A DNA stretch of 38,423 bases from a virus: IMG/VR virus record IMGVR_UViG_3300027826_000013, positions 1 to 38,423 of that record; one strand, written 5' to 3'. Positions 1 through 7,804 of this stretch are shown here, piece after piece. Position numbers and translations under genes: made by a program. The stretch's first letter is position 1; each line of letters starts with the position of its first letter. A model generated the notes under the pieces. The model searched no databases. It was not told the DNA's origin and saw only the letters and a list, made by a program, of their open reading frames with translations.

Positions 1-198
1 GTGAAGGAACTCGGCGCGCGCACCATCGCGGGTCTCCGCGACAACGTGTCCTATCCGAAGCAGACCGGCAAGGCGTCCGGCTCGTGGGTGGGTGAAAATC
101 CCGGCTCCGATGTTGCGGACTCCGCGCTGACGCTCGGCTCCATCGCAAGCTCTCCGAAGACCTACCAGTCCTCGACGAGCTATTCGCGTCAATTGCTC
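1..198. repeat. Terminal direct repeat, left copy
   Basis: These 198 bases recur at the right end (38226-38423) with one difference, G at 72 against C at 38297. The reading frame of the capsid gene runs through both copies. The simplest reading is assembly overlap of a circular or circularly permuted molecule. A true terminal redundancy is possible, but it would have to lie inside the capsid gene. Confidence 0.95.
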
Positions 199-807
199 GC
201 GCAGGCGGTCATCGACGTGGACTCTCTGGTCCGCGAAGACCTGTCGCGCGACATGGCGCTCGCGCTCGACTCCGTCGCCGTCAATGGCGGCGGCTCCAAC
301 CAGCCGAACGGCATCGGTTCGACCAGCGGCGTTCAGTCCTACAACATGATTGCGGATTCGGGCAACGGCGGCGCTCCGTCGTGGGACGACATCGTGATCA
401 TGACGCAAAAGCTCGAGGACGCGAACACCGACCAACTCGGCGAGGGCGCGTGGCTCACGACGCCGAAGTGCAAATCGAAACTGAAGCGCCTCGGAAAGCT
501 CGCGAACACAATCGCGCTGCCGATCTGGGCCGACGACAACACCGTCGACGGCTATCGCGCCCGGTCCTCGAACCAAGTCAGCAGCACCACAACGAAGGGC
601 AGCAGCGGCGCCACTCTCTCGTGGCTGATCCGCGGCATCTTCGAGACGATGGTCATCGGCATGTGGGGCAGCGGCTTCGAGCTCGTGGTCGATCCGTACC
701 GCCTGAAGAAGCAGGGCATGATCGAACTCACCACGTTCATGCTCACCGACGTCACGCTGAAATACCCGACCGCGTTCGTCGTCGCGAAGAACGTCATCAC
801 CACATAG
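1..807 (+). CDS. Major capsid protein, C-terminal part of a protease-capsid fusion (partial)
   Basis: This is the HK97-fold major capsid protein, the shell subunit of the head. The piece is the C-terminal 268 residues. Its apparent GTG start is an internal valine codon, because the same codon at 38226 lies in frame within the ORF that begins at 36912. Joining them gives a polyprotein of about 706 residues. Seen here are the typical capsid strand with PKQTGxASGSWVGE, the N-arm to P-domain pattern, and a C-terminal stretch with VDPYRLKKQGMIELTTFM. Two strong hairpins follow the stop. Capsid identity is secure; the exact cleavage point between protease and capsid cannot be read. Confidence 0.93.
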   Translation: MKELGARTIAGLRDNVSYPKQTGKASGSWVGENPGSDVADSALTLGSIASSPKTYQSSTSYSRQLLAQAVIDVDSLVREDLSRDMALALDSVAVNGGGSNQPNGIGSTSGVQSYNMIADSGNGGAPSWDDIVIMTQKLEDANTDQLGEGAWLTTPKCKSKLKRLGKLANTIALPIWADDNTVDGYRARSSNQVSSTTTKGSSGATLSWLIRGIFETMVIGMWGSGFELVVDPYRLKKQGMIELTTFMLTDVTLKYPTAFVVAKNVITT

Positions 808-817
808 TTTTCACCCC

Positions 818-893
818 GGCGCTCCGGGAGGCGGTCACCACCCGGAGCGCCAACACCCCGGCGGAGCACGGGCGGGAATCGCTTCCCGTCCGT
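818..893 (+). terminator. Tandem hairpins after the capsid gene
   Basis: Two inverted repeats lie in the 128-base gap. The first pairs 818-828 with 841-851 (11 bp perfect, 12-base loop). The second pairs 868-878 with 883-893 (11 bp with one G-T pair, 4-base loop). Neither is followed by a T run, so they are not textbook intrinsic terminators. They may weaken readthrough or protect the 3' end of capsid mRNA. Confidence 0.55.
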
Positions 894-935
894 CGCTTCG
901 TCAGAAAGAAAAAACGTCACAGCGAGGGACGTGCA

Positions 936-1184
936 ATGAAGAACACGAGAACGGTAAAGCTAACTCGTTCGATCCTGCTCTCGAACGAGCACGCAGAAGA
1001 AGGCTCCGAGCACGAAGTCGCGCGCGCTCTCGCGAGCCGGCTTGTTGGGGAAGGCTCCGCAATTTACACCGACGACGAGGAAGCTCCGACGTCGGTCAAT
1101 CGGATGGAATCGCCGACGAACCGCGATCCCGAATCGAAGCCGATTGCGCCTGCGAAGGCGAAGGTCAAGAAGGGCGACGAATAA
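936..1184 (+). CDS. Small head-region protein
   Basis: An 82-residue hydrophilic protein. ATG at 936 is preceded by GAGGGA at 924-929. The first half (VKLTRSILLSNEHAEEGSEH, then an LA-LV-GEGSA stretch) recalls short phage proteins found just after the capsid gene, which carry a beta-strand motif around a residue-exclusion pattern like HExG...A..L...G.A. The second half is low complexity and rich in Pro, Lys, Glu. It sits between capsid and the head-tail joining gene, so a role in head completion is likely but not shown. A much longer ORF in this frame starts inside the capsid gene and is not believed. Confidence 0.75.
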   Translation: MKNTRTVKLTRSILLSNEHAEEGSEHEVARALASRLVGEGSAIYTDDEEAPTSVNRMESPTNRDPESKPIAPAKAKVKKGDE

Positions 1185-1502
1185 TTGCCGGTCCCGTCCA
1201 CGTCTACCGCGTTCGGCGATGCCGACATTCCGTCTCTCATGGCGGACATGGGCATCGCTGTGACGGTGGGAGGCGTGGGCGGAATCGGTTTGCTCGACGA
1301 GGCGGACTCCATCGAGGTGAACGATCAGAATCGCGGCGGCGTGGTGGTGCTGGCGACGACCGTCACGGTCCAGACCTCGGCGTTTCCGGCAGTGAAGATT
1401 GACGACGCAGTGGTGATCGGCTCGAAGCATTTTAAGGTTCGCGAACGTCTCCGCGTCGGAGATGGCGGACTTACGAAATTGATTCTCGGAATCGGAGGCT
1501 GA
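1185..1502 (+). CDS. Head-tail joining protein, gpFII-like
   Basis: A 105-residue protein that begins at TTG 1185, directly after the TAA of the preceding gene, with AAGG about 12 bases upstream. An internal ATG at 1239 has no ribosome site. Its C-terminal half has the beta pattern VVVLATTVTVQTSAF, then a GD/ID-DAVVIGSKHFKV stretch and a D-GGLTKLILG end, which fits lambda gpFII-type head-tail joining proteins (GD.v.i.g..f.V......D.G...L.L). Position after the capsid and before the tail terminator agrees. The family call is by pattern and synteny. Confidence 0.65.
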   Translation: MPVPSTSTAFGDADIPSLMADMGIAVTVGGVGGIGLLDEADSIEVNDQNRGGVVVLATTVTVQTSAFPAVKIDDAVVIGSKHFKVRERLRVGDGGLTKLILGIGG

Positions 1503-1503
1503 T

Positions 1504-1809
1504 ATGGCAACGGATCAGACCGCGCCTGGTGCCGCGCGAATTTTCAAGACCGCGCGTGTCGCTGTTCACCTGATTGCTTCGCAGCAGAGCATTGTCGACG
1601 TGCTCTGGCCGACTCCGTTCACCGACGACAGCTACACCGTTTCGGTCGCTGTCGAATATCCGGCTCTCGCCGGTCCGACCGTGGGAAATGCGGTGATCGG
1701 TTCTTTTGTCAGAAAGACCGATCACTCGGGAATTTCCGTCGACGTGGAGAACGCCGACTCTTCGAATCCCATCGACGTGGTGCTTCACGCGATGGCGGTT
1801 CACGACTGA
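1504..1809 (+). CDS. Hypothetical virion protein
   Basis: A 101-residue protein starting one base after the previous stop. It is beta-rich, with WPTPFTDDSYTVSVAVE near the middle and a C-terminal NPIDVVLHAMAVHD. The pattern WPxPFxDxxYTV is common in small phage structural proteins of unknown role. It lies between the head-tail joining and tail terminator genes, so a neck or tail component is likely. I do not recognise a named family. Confidence 0.7.
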   Translation: MATDQTAPGAARIFKTARVAVHLIASQQSIVDVLWPTPFTDDSYTVSVAVEYPALAGPTVGNAVIGSFVRKTDHSGISVDVENADSSNPIDVVLHAMAVHD

Positions 1810-1818
1810 GGAGAAGAA

Positions 1819-2286
1819 GTGAGCGCTTCGATTCGGGAGCAGATCATGGCGGCACTGGTGGCCGCTCTGCAGGCCGGTGCCGGGGGTTCCGGGATCACCG
1901 GCTTAACGATCCACCGCGAACGCACTCGCCAAATCGAAACCGATTCCCTCCCGGCGATCCTCGTGTACGCCGATGACGATATCCCGAACACTCTCGGGTC
2001 GCAGACTTACGCGGCTCCGCTAACCGAGCGCAAGCTCACGCTGGCGGTGGAGTGCAGGGCACAGGGTTCGGATGGGGTCTCACCGGACGAGACTCTCGAT
2101 CCCATCCTGGTTTACGCAGCAAAGACGGTGCTCGCGAACGAGAAGTTTGGCGGACTCGCGAACGGCGTCGAAGAGGGAAAGACGCAGTGGAACTCCCGCG
2201 AGGGAGACGTTCCGGTTGCTGCGGCTCGCCTCAGTTTCACGGTCAGGTACCGGACGAGCAGGCTCGATCCGACTTCGAAGTCATAG
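1819..2286 (+). CDS. Tail terminator, minor tail protein U-like
   Basis: A 155-residue protein starting at GTG 1819, with GAGGAGAAG just upstream. It opens with an amphipathic helix (SIREQIMAALVAALQ), then a basic strand (IHRERTR), a strand with LPAILVYADDD, and alternating beta strands to an end RTSRLDPTSK. This order fits lambda gpU and related tail terminators, which cap the tube and join it to the head. It immediately precedes the tail tube gene, the usual place. Assignment by pattern, moderately firm. Confidence 0.72.
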   Translation: MSASIREQIMAALVAALQAGAGGSGITGLTIHRERTRQIETDSLPAILVYADDDIPNTLGSQTYAAPLTERKLTLAVECRAQGSDGVSPDETLDPILVYAAKTVLANEKFGGLANGVEEGKTQWNSREGDVPVAAARLSFTVRYRTSRLDPTSKS

Positions 2287-2295
2287 GAGAAAAAA

Positions 2296-3093
2296 ATGAG
2301 CATCAATTATCCAATCGCGCACGTTCCGATGCTCGGCAAAGGTTCGATCCTGCTCGACAGGTTCGATCCGGTGACCGGACTCCCCACGGGGTTTCAGCAT
2401 CTCGGCAACTGCACGAAGTTCGAGCTCGACGTGAAGGACGACGTCGCCGAGCTCTACCAGTCGCTGAACAAGAACGTGACTCTGATCGCGACGGCGGTGA
2501 AAAAGCGCCAGCCGAAAATTTCGATTACCGGCACGGACTTCAACGCGGATCACATGGCCATCGCGCAGATGAGCACGGGCAAAACTTCGCTCGCGACCAC
2601 CGCGACAACCGTCACCGCGGAGACACTGATCACCGCGGCGCAGGCCGCGACCGCGAAGGGTCGCTTTTTCCGCGCGGCGAACTTCAACGTCGACGGCTCG
2701 GGCACTCCGCCGGTGGTTTCGCAGAACTCCGTCACGCTCGCTTCGCCAGCCGATTACCAGCTGGTGGACGCCGTGAAGGGGATTTTCTATATCCCGGTCG
2801 GCTCAAGCATGGACGGCACGCACGCCGTTACGGTGACCTACCACACGCTCGTGGGTTCGCAGGACCAGGTTGCCGGTGCGACGGTCCCGTTCGTTCAGGG
2901 ACACCTGCTCTTTGTCCCCGATCCGGTCGACGGCCAGAAGATTCAGTGCGACATCTGGCGCGTGAATCTCAACCCGAACGGCCAGATTGGTCTGATTGCG
3001 GACGACTACGGAAACTGGTCGCTCGACGGGAACATCCTCGACGACACGGCGAACCATCCGAGCGCGCCCTTCTATCTGTACTCGTTCTTCTAG
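2296..3093 (+). CDS. Major tail tube protein
   Basis: A 265-residue protein, ATG 2296, with TAGGAGAAAAAA as ribosome site. It is beta-rich, with a strand FELDVKDDVAELYQSLNK and a later PxVQGHLLFVPDPVDGQK segment typical of siphovirus tube proteins that form hexamer rings around the tape measure. It stands between the tail terminator and the frameshifted tail assembly chaperone genes, the conserved order of long-tailed phages. The strong hairpin at 3135-3166 lies after it. Confidence 0.85.
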   Translation: MSINYPIAHVPMLGKGSILLDRFDPVTGLPTGFQHLGNCTKFELDVKDDVAELYQSLNKNVTLIATAVKKRQPKISITGTDFNADHMAIAQMSTGKTSLATTATTVTAETLITAAQAATAKGRFFRAANFNVDGSGTPPVVSQNSVTLASPADYQLVDAVKGIFYIPVGSSMDGTHAVTVTYHTLVGSQDQVAGATVPFVQGHLLFVPDPVDGQKIQCDIWRVNLNPNGQIGLIADDYGNWSLDGNILDDTANHPSAPFYLYSFF

Positions 3094-3134
3094 GGCTGAG
3101 TGAGGCAAGGAAGGGGCGCAAAGCTCTAGGAGGA

Positions 3135-3166
3135 TTGCCGGGGGTCCACGCTGGGACTCCCGGCAA
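3135..3166 (+). terminator. Hairpin after the tail tube gene
   Basis: Bases 3135-3147 pair with 3154-3166: 13 bp with one G-T pair and a 6-base loop. The downstream sequence is ATCTTTC rather than a pure T run. It lies 41 bases after the tail tube stop and could reduce readthrough into the chaperone genes or stabilise the tube mRNA. A smaller GCGGG/CCCGC stem follows near the next ribosome site. Confidence 0.65.
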
Positions 3167-3213
3167 ATCTTTCAAGAAGTTAGCGGGCGGCTCCCGCCGT
3201 CCCGGAGGAAATG

Positions 3214-3657
3214 ATGCTCGACGGAAAATTCACTCTCGACGGTCGGAACTTCACCGGCATCTCGCACTCTCTTTCCGCAAATCAGGACGACTACATCGTG
3301 GCGCATCTCCGGCTCGCCGGGGCGCTCGAGGTGCTTCAGGACCTCGACGGTGTTCGCCGTTCGCCGGAGCAGCGTGCCGAGGACCTGCTGACGAGGATTC
3401 TGCTCGCCGGGAAAACGCACCACGTTCTCGCTGGATGTCTCACCGAGGACGGCAAGAAGTGGAGCCGCGAGTCTGCGGACGCGAACGCCGCTCGGTTCTC
3501 GGAGATCACAGATCCGGCGCAGAAGATGGCCATGCGTTCCTACGTGGTGGAGTTCGTCGCCGTTTTTTTTTCGTTCGTGGCGAAATCGTCGGGGACTTCC
3601 CCGAAATCTTCGCTCCCGACCGGAAAGGTCCGCCGTACAAAGAGCGCGGCGCGGTAG
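3214..3657 (+). CDS. Tail assembly chaperone, gpG-like
   Basis: Short product of the tail chaperone pair, 147 residues, which helps load the tape measure and tube subunits. Two ATG codons are adjacent (3211, 3214); GGAGG at 3204-3208 gives better spacing to 3214. The protein is helical (VAHLRLAGALEVLQDLDGV, SPEQRAEDLLTRILLAG), as in the family. A run of nine T at 3563-3571 lies within codons GTT TTT TTT TCG, and the -1 frame stays open to 3887. The reading frame ends with a basic tail after the slip site, also as expected. Confidence 0.85.
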   Translation: MLDGKFTLDGRNFTGISHSLSANQDDYIVAHLRLAGALEVLQDLDGVRRSPEQRAEDLLTRILLAGKTHHVLAGCLTEDGKKWSRESADANAARFSEITDPAQKMAMRSYVVEFVAVFFSFVAKSSGTSPKSSLPTGKVRRTKSAAR

Positions 3658-3887
3658 ATTTTGGCGACTTCGCGCCGATCCTGCGCGAGGTGGCCGATCA
3701 CGATTACGGGAGGGTTCTTGAAGTCCGGGACTGGCCGCTCAGGGAAGTCATGCTCGCTTACATCGAGCGCGCGAAACTCGCGGCGCTCCGGTCCTATGAG
3801 ACGCAGCTGCTCGTGTGGAGTTCACTCGCGCCCTATCAAAAGCGGAAGACCGATCCGCCGTCGATGCCGCGAATCTTGACGAGGTGA
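3214..3887 (+). CDS. Frameshifted tail assembly chaperone, gpGT-like
   Basis: Long form made by a -1 shift in the T run at 3563-3571. After the slip the frame reads VRGEIVGDFPEIFAPDRKG and continues to TGA at 3885-3887, giving about 224 residues. The extension contains a natural-looking domain (DWPLREVMLAYIERAKLAAL, YETQLLVWSSLAPYQKRK), a hydrophobic and helical pattern common in the T domain. No separate ribosome site serves this frame. The next ATG, of the tape measure, is 3 bases after the stop. Known from lambda and most long-tailed phages; here inferred from frame structure. Confidence 0.82.
3560..3572 (+). promoter_or_regulatory. Programmed -1 ribosomal frameshift site
   Basis: Nine consecutive T (3563-3571) in zero-frame codons GTT TTT TTT TCG allow two tRNAs to re-pair after slipping back one base. 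The -1 frame is open for 105 further codons and ends 3 bases before the tape measure gene. No pseudoknot was worked out downstream. Confidence 0.8.
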
Positions 3888-3890
3888 GGA

Positions 3891-6611
3891 ATGGCAGACG
3901 CACCAGAGATCAAAGTAAAACTCACCGCCGAGGACACCGGCGTCGCCGCCGCGATCCGCGCTCTCTCTGACCGTCTGAAGGACCTGAAGAAGCAGCAGGA
4001 CTCCGTGGCCGGCTCCGCGGAACTGATGTCGAAGGCGTTCGAGAAAATCGCCGGGATCGGAGCCGCCATCGGGATCGAGGAGTTTGGGCGAGCCGCGTTC
4101 AACTCCGCCGTGGACATCGGGAAGATGTCGGACAAAACCGGGATCACGACCGAGACTCTTTCGGTGTTCCACAAGGTCGCGGAGGACGTGGGCGCTTCGA
4201 CAGAGGCCATCGACAAAGGGCTGATCAAGGCCGCGAAGTCCATCGCCGAGTTCGAGTCCGGCACGGGCAAATCGACCAAGGCGTTTCAGGCGCTCAACCT
4301 CACACAGAAGGACTTCGCCGGTCTCAACTCCGATCAGAAAATCCGCCTGGTCACAGAGCGCCTCGGCTCGCTCGAGAAGGGGTTCACCAAGTCCTACATC
4401 CAACAGCAGATTTTCGGCAAGGGTTCGAGCGATATGGTGCTCGTGCTGAATTCCCTCGCGGCGCAGGGATTCGACAAGGCGACAGAGGCGACTTCGAAAC
4501 TCGGTCTGCTGCTTTCCCAAACGACTGCCGATGATTTTCGGGCGGCGAAGGCGAGCATCCAGGAGCTCGAGGACGTCGGAAAGGGAATGGCGACGCAGTT
4601 CGAGGCCGGTCTGCTCCCGGCGATCTCGGACGTGGGCGAGGCGCTGGTGGATTCGCTCACACAGGGCGGCGTCGGCTTTAAGGACATCGGCAAGGTCGCG
4701 GGAGACACCGTCCGCGGCATCGCTCTCGTGTTTTTGGGACTCGGGCAGACGATTGGTTCCATCGCCGAGGGCATCTACGAAATCTTCCACTTCGCATGGG
4801 AGCAGATCAGCGGCGATCTGAAGAACACTCTCGACGTCGGAGCGCTGGCGATCCACGGGAAGTTCAAAGAGGCGAACGACCTCGCGACCGCGCACGCAAA
4901 GCAGAACATCGCTTCGATTGGCGAGGAGTTCGAAAAGCAGAAGGCGATCTTCGGGTCGCTCGGGGACTCGTTCAACCAGGACGTGAAAAACCTATTTCCG
5001 TCCGCCGAGGAGGAGGAGAGGCGCCGCAAAGAGAGGCTCGCGAAGCTCCGGGTGGAACCGGACAAAGAGACGCACGCCGAGATCACTTCCGGCGCGCCGA
5101 CCGACGCAGCGGCTCGTGCCGCTCTCGCGCTTCTCCAGAAGCAGCTCGAGGACGAACTGGCGATCCACCGGGCGCAGGCGAAGCAGATCGAGCAAATCGA
5201 AACGGCGGAATACGACAAGGGCGAGCTCTCGCTGAAGGACTATTACGACCGCCGCCGCGCGCAGGTCCAGTCCGACGCGCAGGAGGAGGTCGCGATCCTG
5301 CAGCGCGGTCTCGAAGCCGCCAACGCCGCCGCAGCCAAAGCCGCAATCGCTAAGACCACCGCCGCGACACCGAAGGAGGCCGATAAGCAGGAGGCGACGC
5401 GCCTCGAAGCTCTGAAGCAGGTGGACGAACTGCAGACCAAAATCACCGTGGCGCAAATCTCCGCGGCGACGAAGGTCACCGCTCTCAACGACGAGCAGTT
5501 CAAGAAGACGCAGGACAACCAGCAGAAGGTTCTGGAGTTCGAAAAGGAAATTCAGAAATCGAAGGCCGATCAACGCGCCGCCGCCGAGCAGGAAATCCAA
5601 ATCGAGACGCAGAAGCTCGCGGTGATCCTGAAGCAACAGGGTCTCTCGCAGCAGCAGGTGGACGCGGAACTAGCGCGTTTCCGTGTTGCGAAAGAGGCGC
5701 AGGTCGACTTCACCGAAACACAGAACGAGGGCGCAGCGCAGCTGAAAATCCTCGCCGATCAGCGCGCTGAAATCGAGGACCGCGTAAAGAACGGGCAGGA
5801 GTTCGAACTCACCGGCCAGCATCAAATCCGCGATCTCGAGTCGGCGCGGCTCCCGGTTCTCCAGAAAATCGCCGATGAACTCACCCGGCAAGCCGAGGCG
5901 ACCGGCGACGTGCAGAAAATCGCGCAGGCCGCGGACTTCCAGAAACAGGTTCAAGCCGTCTCAGCGCAGGCGAACTTCGCAGGTCAACAAATCGCCACGC
6001 TGAAGCAGGGACTCCAGACGTCTCTGCAGTCCGGCTTCACGAACTTTTTCACGTCTCTCGCGCAGGGAACGAAGGGAATCGGCGACGCGTTCCGGGGTCT
6101 CGCTTCTAGCGTGATCGGCTCGCTGCAGCAAATCGCGGCGCAGATGCTCGCGCAGCTCATCCTCACAAAACTTCTTAAGGCTGCTCTCGGAGGATTCGCT
6201 GGCGGCGGTCTCGTGCCGAGCGCTGGCGGTTTGCCTGGTCACGCAGAAGGCGGACTCATTCGCGGTCCGGGCGGTCCGACTGCCGACGCGATTCCCGCGC
6301 GCGTTTCAGCAGGCGAGTACATCGTGAGGGCGGACGCGGTGAAAAAGTTCGGAGTCGGAAACCTTGAGGCGATCAATCGCGGAATCGAAATCCCATCGCT
6401 CGAGCGCCTCTCGCTTCCCAAGTTCGCCGAGGGCGGACTCGTGGGCAACGTCGGAGGCGGCGGTGGCAATTCGCAAATCCATCTTGGCATCGGTCTCGAC
6501 GAGGGACTGATCCTGAAGCATCTCTCGAGCAAGGCCGCGGGGAACGTGATCCTGCAGCATCTCTCGAACAATCCGAAGGCGGCAGCGAAGGCGCTTTCGA
6601 GGAGCCAATAA
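3891..6611 (+). CDS. Tape measure protein
   Basis: A 906-residue protein that sets tail length and is ejected ahead of DNA. The N-terminus (PEIKVKLTAEDTGVAAAIRA) and the pattern MSDKTGITTETLSVFHKVAE around residues 80-100 are classic for tape measures. Residues about 360-700 are a long charged coiled coil rich in Gln, Glu, Ala, Lys. The end is glycine rich (GGFAGGGLVPSAGG, AEGGLIRGPGG) with the common IPARVSAGEYIVRADAVKKF motif. It starts 3 bases after the chaperone stop and overlaps the next ATG by one base. A 906-residue tape predicts a tail of roughly 135 nm using the usual 1.5 Angstrom per residue rule. Confidence 0.95.
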   Translation: MADAPEIKVKLTAEDTGVAAAIRALSDRLKDLKKQQDSVAGSAELMSKAFEKIAGIGAAIGIEEFGRAAFNSAVDIGKMSDKTGITTETLSVFHKVAEDVGASTEAIDKGLIKAAKSIAEFESGTGKSTKAFQALNLTQKDFAGLNSDQKIRLVTERLGSLEKGFTKSYIQQQIFGKGSSDMVLVLNSLAAQGFDKATEATSKLGLLLSQTTADDFRAAKASIQELEDVGKGMATQFEAGLLPAISDVGEALVDSLTQGGVGFKDIGKVAGDTVRGIALVFLGLGQTIGSIAEGIYEIFHFAWEQISGDLKNTLDVGALAIHGKFKEANDLATAHAKQNIASIGEEFEKQKAIFGSLGDSFNQDVKNLFPSAEEEERRRKERLAKLRVEPDKETHAEITSGAPTDAAARAALALLQKQLEDELAIHRAQAKQIEQIETAEYDKGELSLKDYYDRRRAQVQSDAQEEVAILQRGLEAANAAAAKAAIAKTTAATPKEADKQEATRLEALKQVDELQTKITVAQISAATKVTALNDEQFKKTQDNQQKVLEFEKEIQKSKADQRAAAEQEIQIETQKLAVILKQQGLSQQQVDAELARFRVAKEAQVDFTETQNEGAAQLKILADQRAEIEDRVKNGQEFELTGQHQIRDLESARLPVLQKIADELTRQAEATGDVQKIAQAADFQKQVQAVSAQANFAGQQIATLKQGLQTSLQSGFTNFFTSLAQGTKGIGDAFRGLASSVIGSLQQIAAQMLAQLILTKLLKAALGGFAGGGLVPSAGGLPGHAEGGLIRGPGGPTADAIPARVSAGEYIVRADAVKKFGVGNLEAINRGIEIPSLERLSLPKFAEGGLVGNVGGGGGNSQIHLGIGLDEGLILKHLSSKAAGNVILQHLSNNPKAAAKALSRSQ

Positions 6612-7795
6612 TGAGCGTGCAAATCGGCACGGCGACCGACTACGCCGATCTGATGAATCAACTCGACTCGTTTCTGACCGGCACAGGACAGGCTCTCACG
6701 CCGTCCTTCACCGGGACGGGGAACGGGACCATCGACGCGCACGGCGGCTCCGCAGGCGTCGCCGAGACGATCACCGTAACGTTCTCGAGCTCGACCGCGT
6801 TCAGCGTCTCCGGCTCCATCTCCGGTTCGCTCGGCTCCGGCACCGTGGGAACACCGTTCACTTCCACGAAGGCGAATCTAACGGTCACAGCAGGCGGCAC
6901 GGCGTTCGTCAGTGGAGACCACTTCACGTTCGAAGTCACTCCGCCGTGGACCTCGCACCGTCGCGTCTCCGGTTCCGAGATGATCTGGGAGGCTCCGGGC
7001 AATGGCGGACTCGACCACATTTTTCTCGGAGTGAAGGCGTTCTCGAACGTCGGAGCCGATTACTACGATTGGCGGCTCGGCGGGTTTCAGGCTTACGACT
7101 CCGGTTCGCCGTTCAACCAGCAGCCGGGTTACGTCGGCGGACCGAGTCAGGCGAGTCCATCGCCGGTGATTCAGCTGTGGAACTCGACGATCCCCTATTG
7201 GTTTATCGCGAACGGACGCCGCGTGATCGTGGTGGCGAAAGTCTCGACCGTCTACACGTCGATGTACATCGGGCTGCTCTCTCCCTACATTTCACCGGGC
7301 GCTTTCCCGTATCCACTCGTGGTGGGCGGCTCCATTTCGTTCTCGACTGGCGGCGAACCGGCAGAAGGCTCTGCGGACACCCGCTGGCGCTGGAGCTACA
7401 CCGGAGCCGAGGTGCAGGTGTTCGCGAAACCATTTTTGAGTGGTCTGTCGAATCCATCGCAGAGTGCTCTGCGGCTCCGCCGTCCCGACGGATTCTGGAC
7501 CGGCTTCAGCGGTTCGGACAACGAGCAAACCTACGGAAAGACCGCTCCGTACTGCCTGATCTCGAGCGCCAATTCAGACGTGCGCCCGAACCTCGACGGC
7601 AGCTATCCGATCTTCCCGGTCGTTCTCGCTGACGTCACTCCGAACGTGTACGGCGAGCTCGACGGCGTATTCGACGTCACCGGCTTTTCGAACTCGGTCG
7701 AGAACACCATCACCATCGGCGGGATCAAGCACCTGGTGGTGCAAAACATTTTCAGAAACACGAAGTCGGATTTCTTCGCGGTGCGACTCAGCTAA
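6611..7795 (+). CDS. Tail-tip structural protein A with inserted beta domain
   Basis: A 394-residue protein whose ATG overlaps the tape measure stop by one base. The N-terminus (QIGTATDYADLMNQLDSFLTG) and the C-terminal part with ITIGGIKHLVVQNIF match the next gene's MPYQSGSATGPVDLLQQLATWL and YTIGGTTYKLFPNFAV, so the two are paralogues. Residues about 34-112 form an extra Ser/Thr/Gly-rich beta domain absent from the neighbour but present in the tail-tip protein at 11407-14217. Comparable proteins occur in siphovirus tails as unnamed virion proteins. A distal tail or fibre role is inferred from position. Confidence 0.78.
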   Translation: MSVQIGTATDYADLMNQLDSFLTGTGQALTPSFTGTGNGTIDAHGGSAGVAETITVTFSSSTAFSVSGSISGSLGSGTVGTPFTSTKANLTVTAGGTAFVSGDHFTFEVTPPWTSHRRVSGSEMIWEAPGNGGLDHIFLGVKAFSNVGADYYDWRLGGFQAYDSGSPFNQQPGYVGGPSQASPSPVIQLWNSTIPYWFIANGRRVIVVAKVSTVYTSMYIGLLSPYISPGAFPYPLVVGGSISFSTGGEPAEGSADTRWRWSYTGAEVQVFAKPFLSGLSNPSQSALRLRRPDGFWTGFSGSDNEQTYGKTAPYCLISSANSDVRPNLDGSYPIFPVVLADVTPNVYGELDGVFDVTGFSNSVENTITIGGIKHLVVQNIFRNTKSDFFAVRLS

Positions 7796-7804
7796 GGAGA
7801 AGCG

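Noticed and set aside
3563-3571. Sequencing error in a run of nine T
   Set aside because: Homopolymers are error prone, but the arrangement of short and long product with a -1 shift is the known rule for these genes, so an error is not needed. Reads should still be checked.
2052-3887. 611-codon plus-strand ORF
   Set aside because: Its upstream part overlaps the tail terminator and tail tube genes in another frame. Only its end, reached by the frameshift at 3563-3571, is real.
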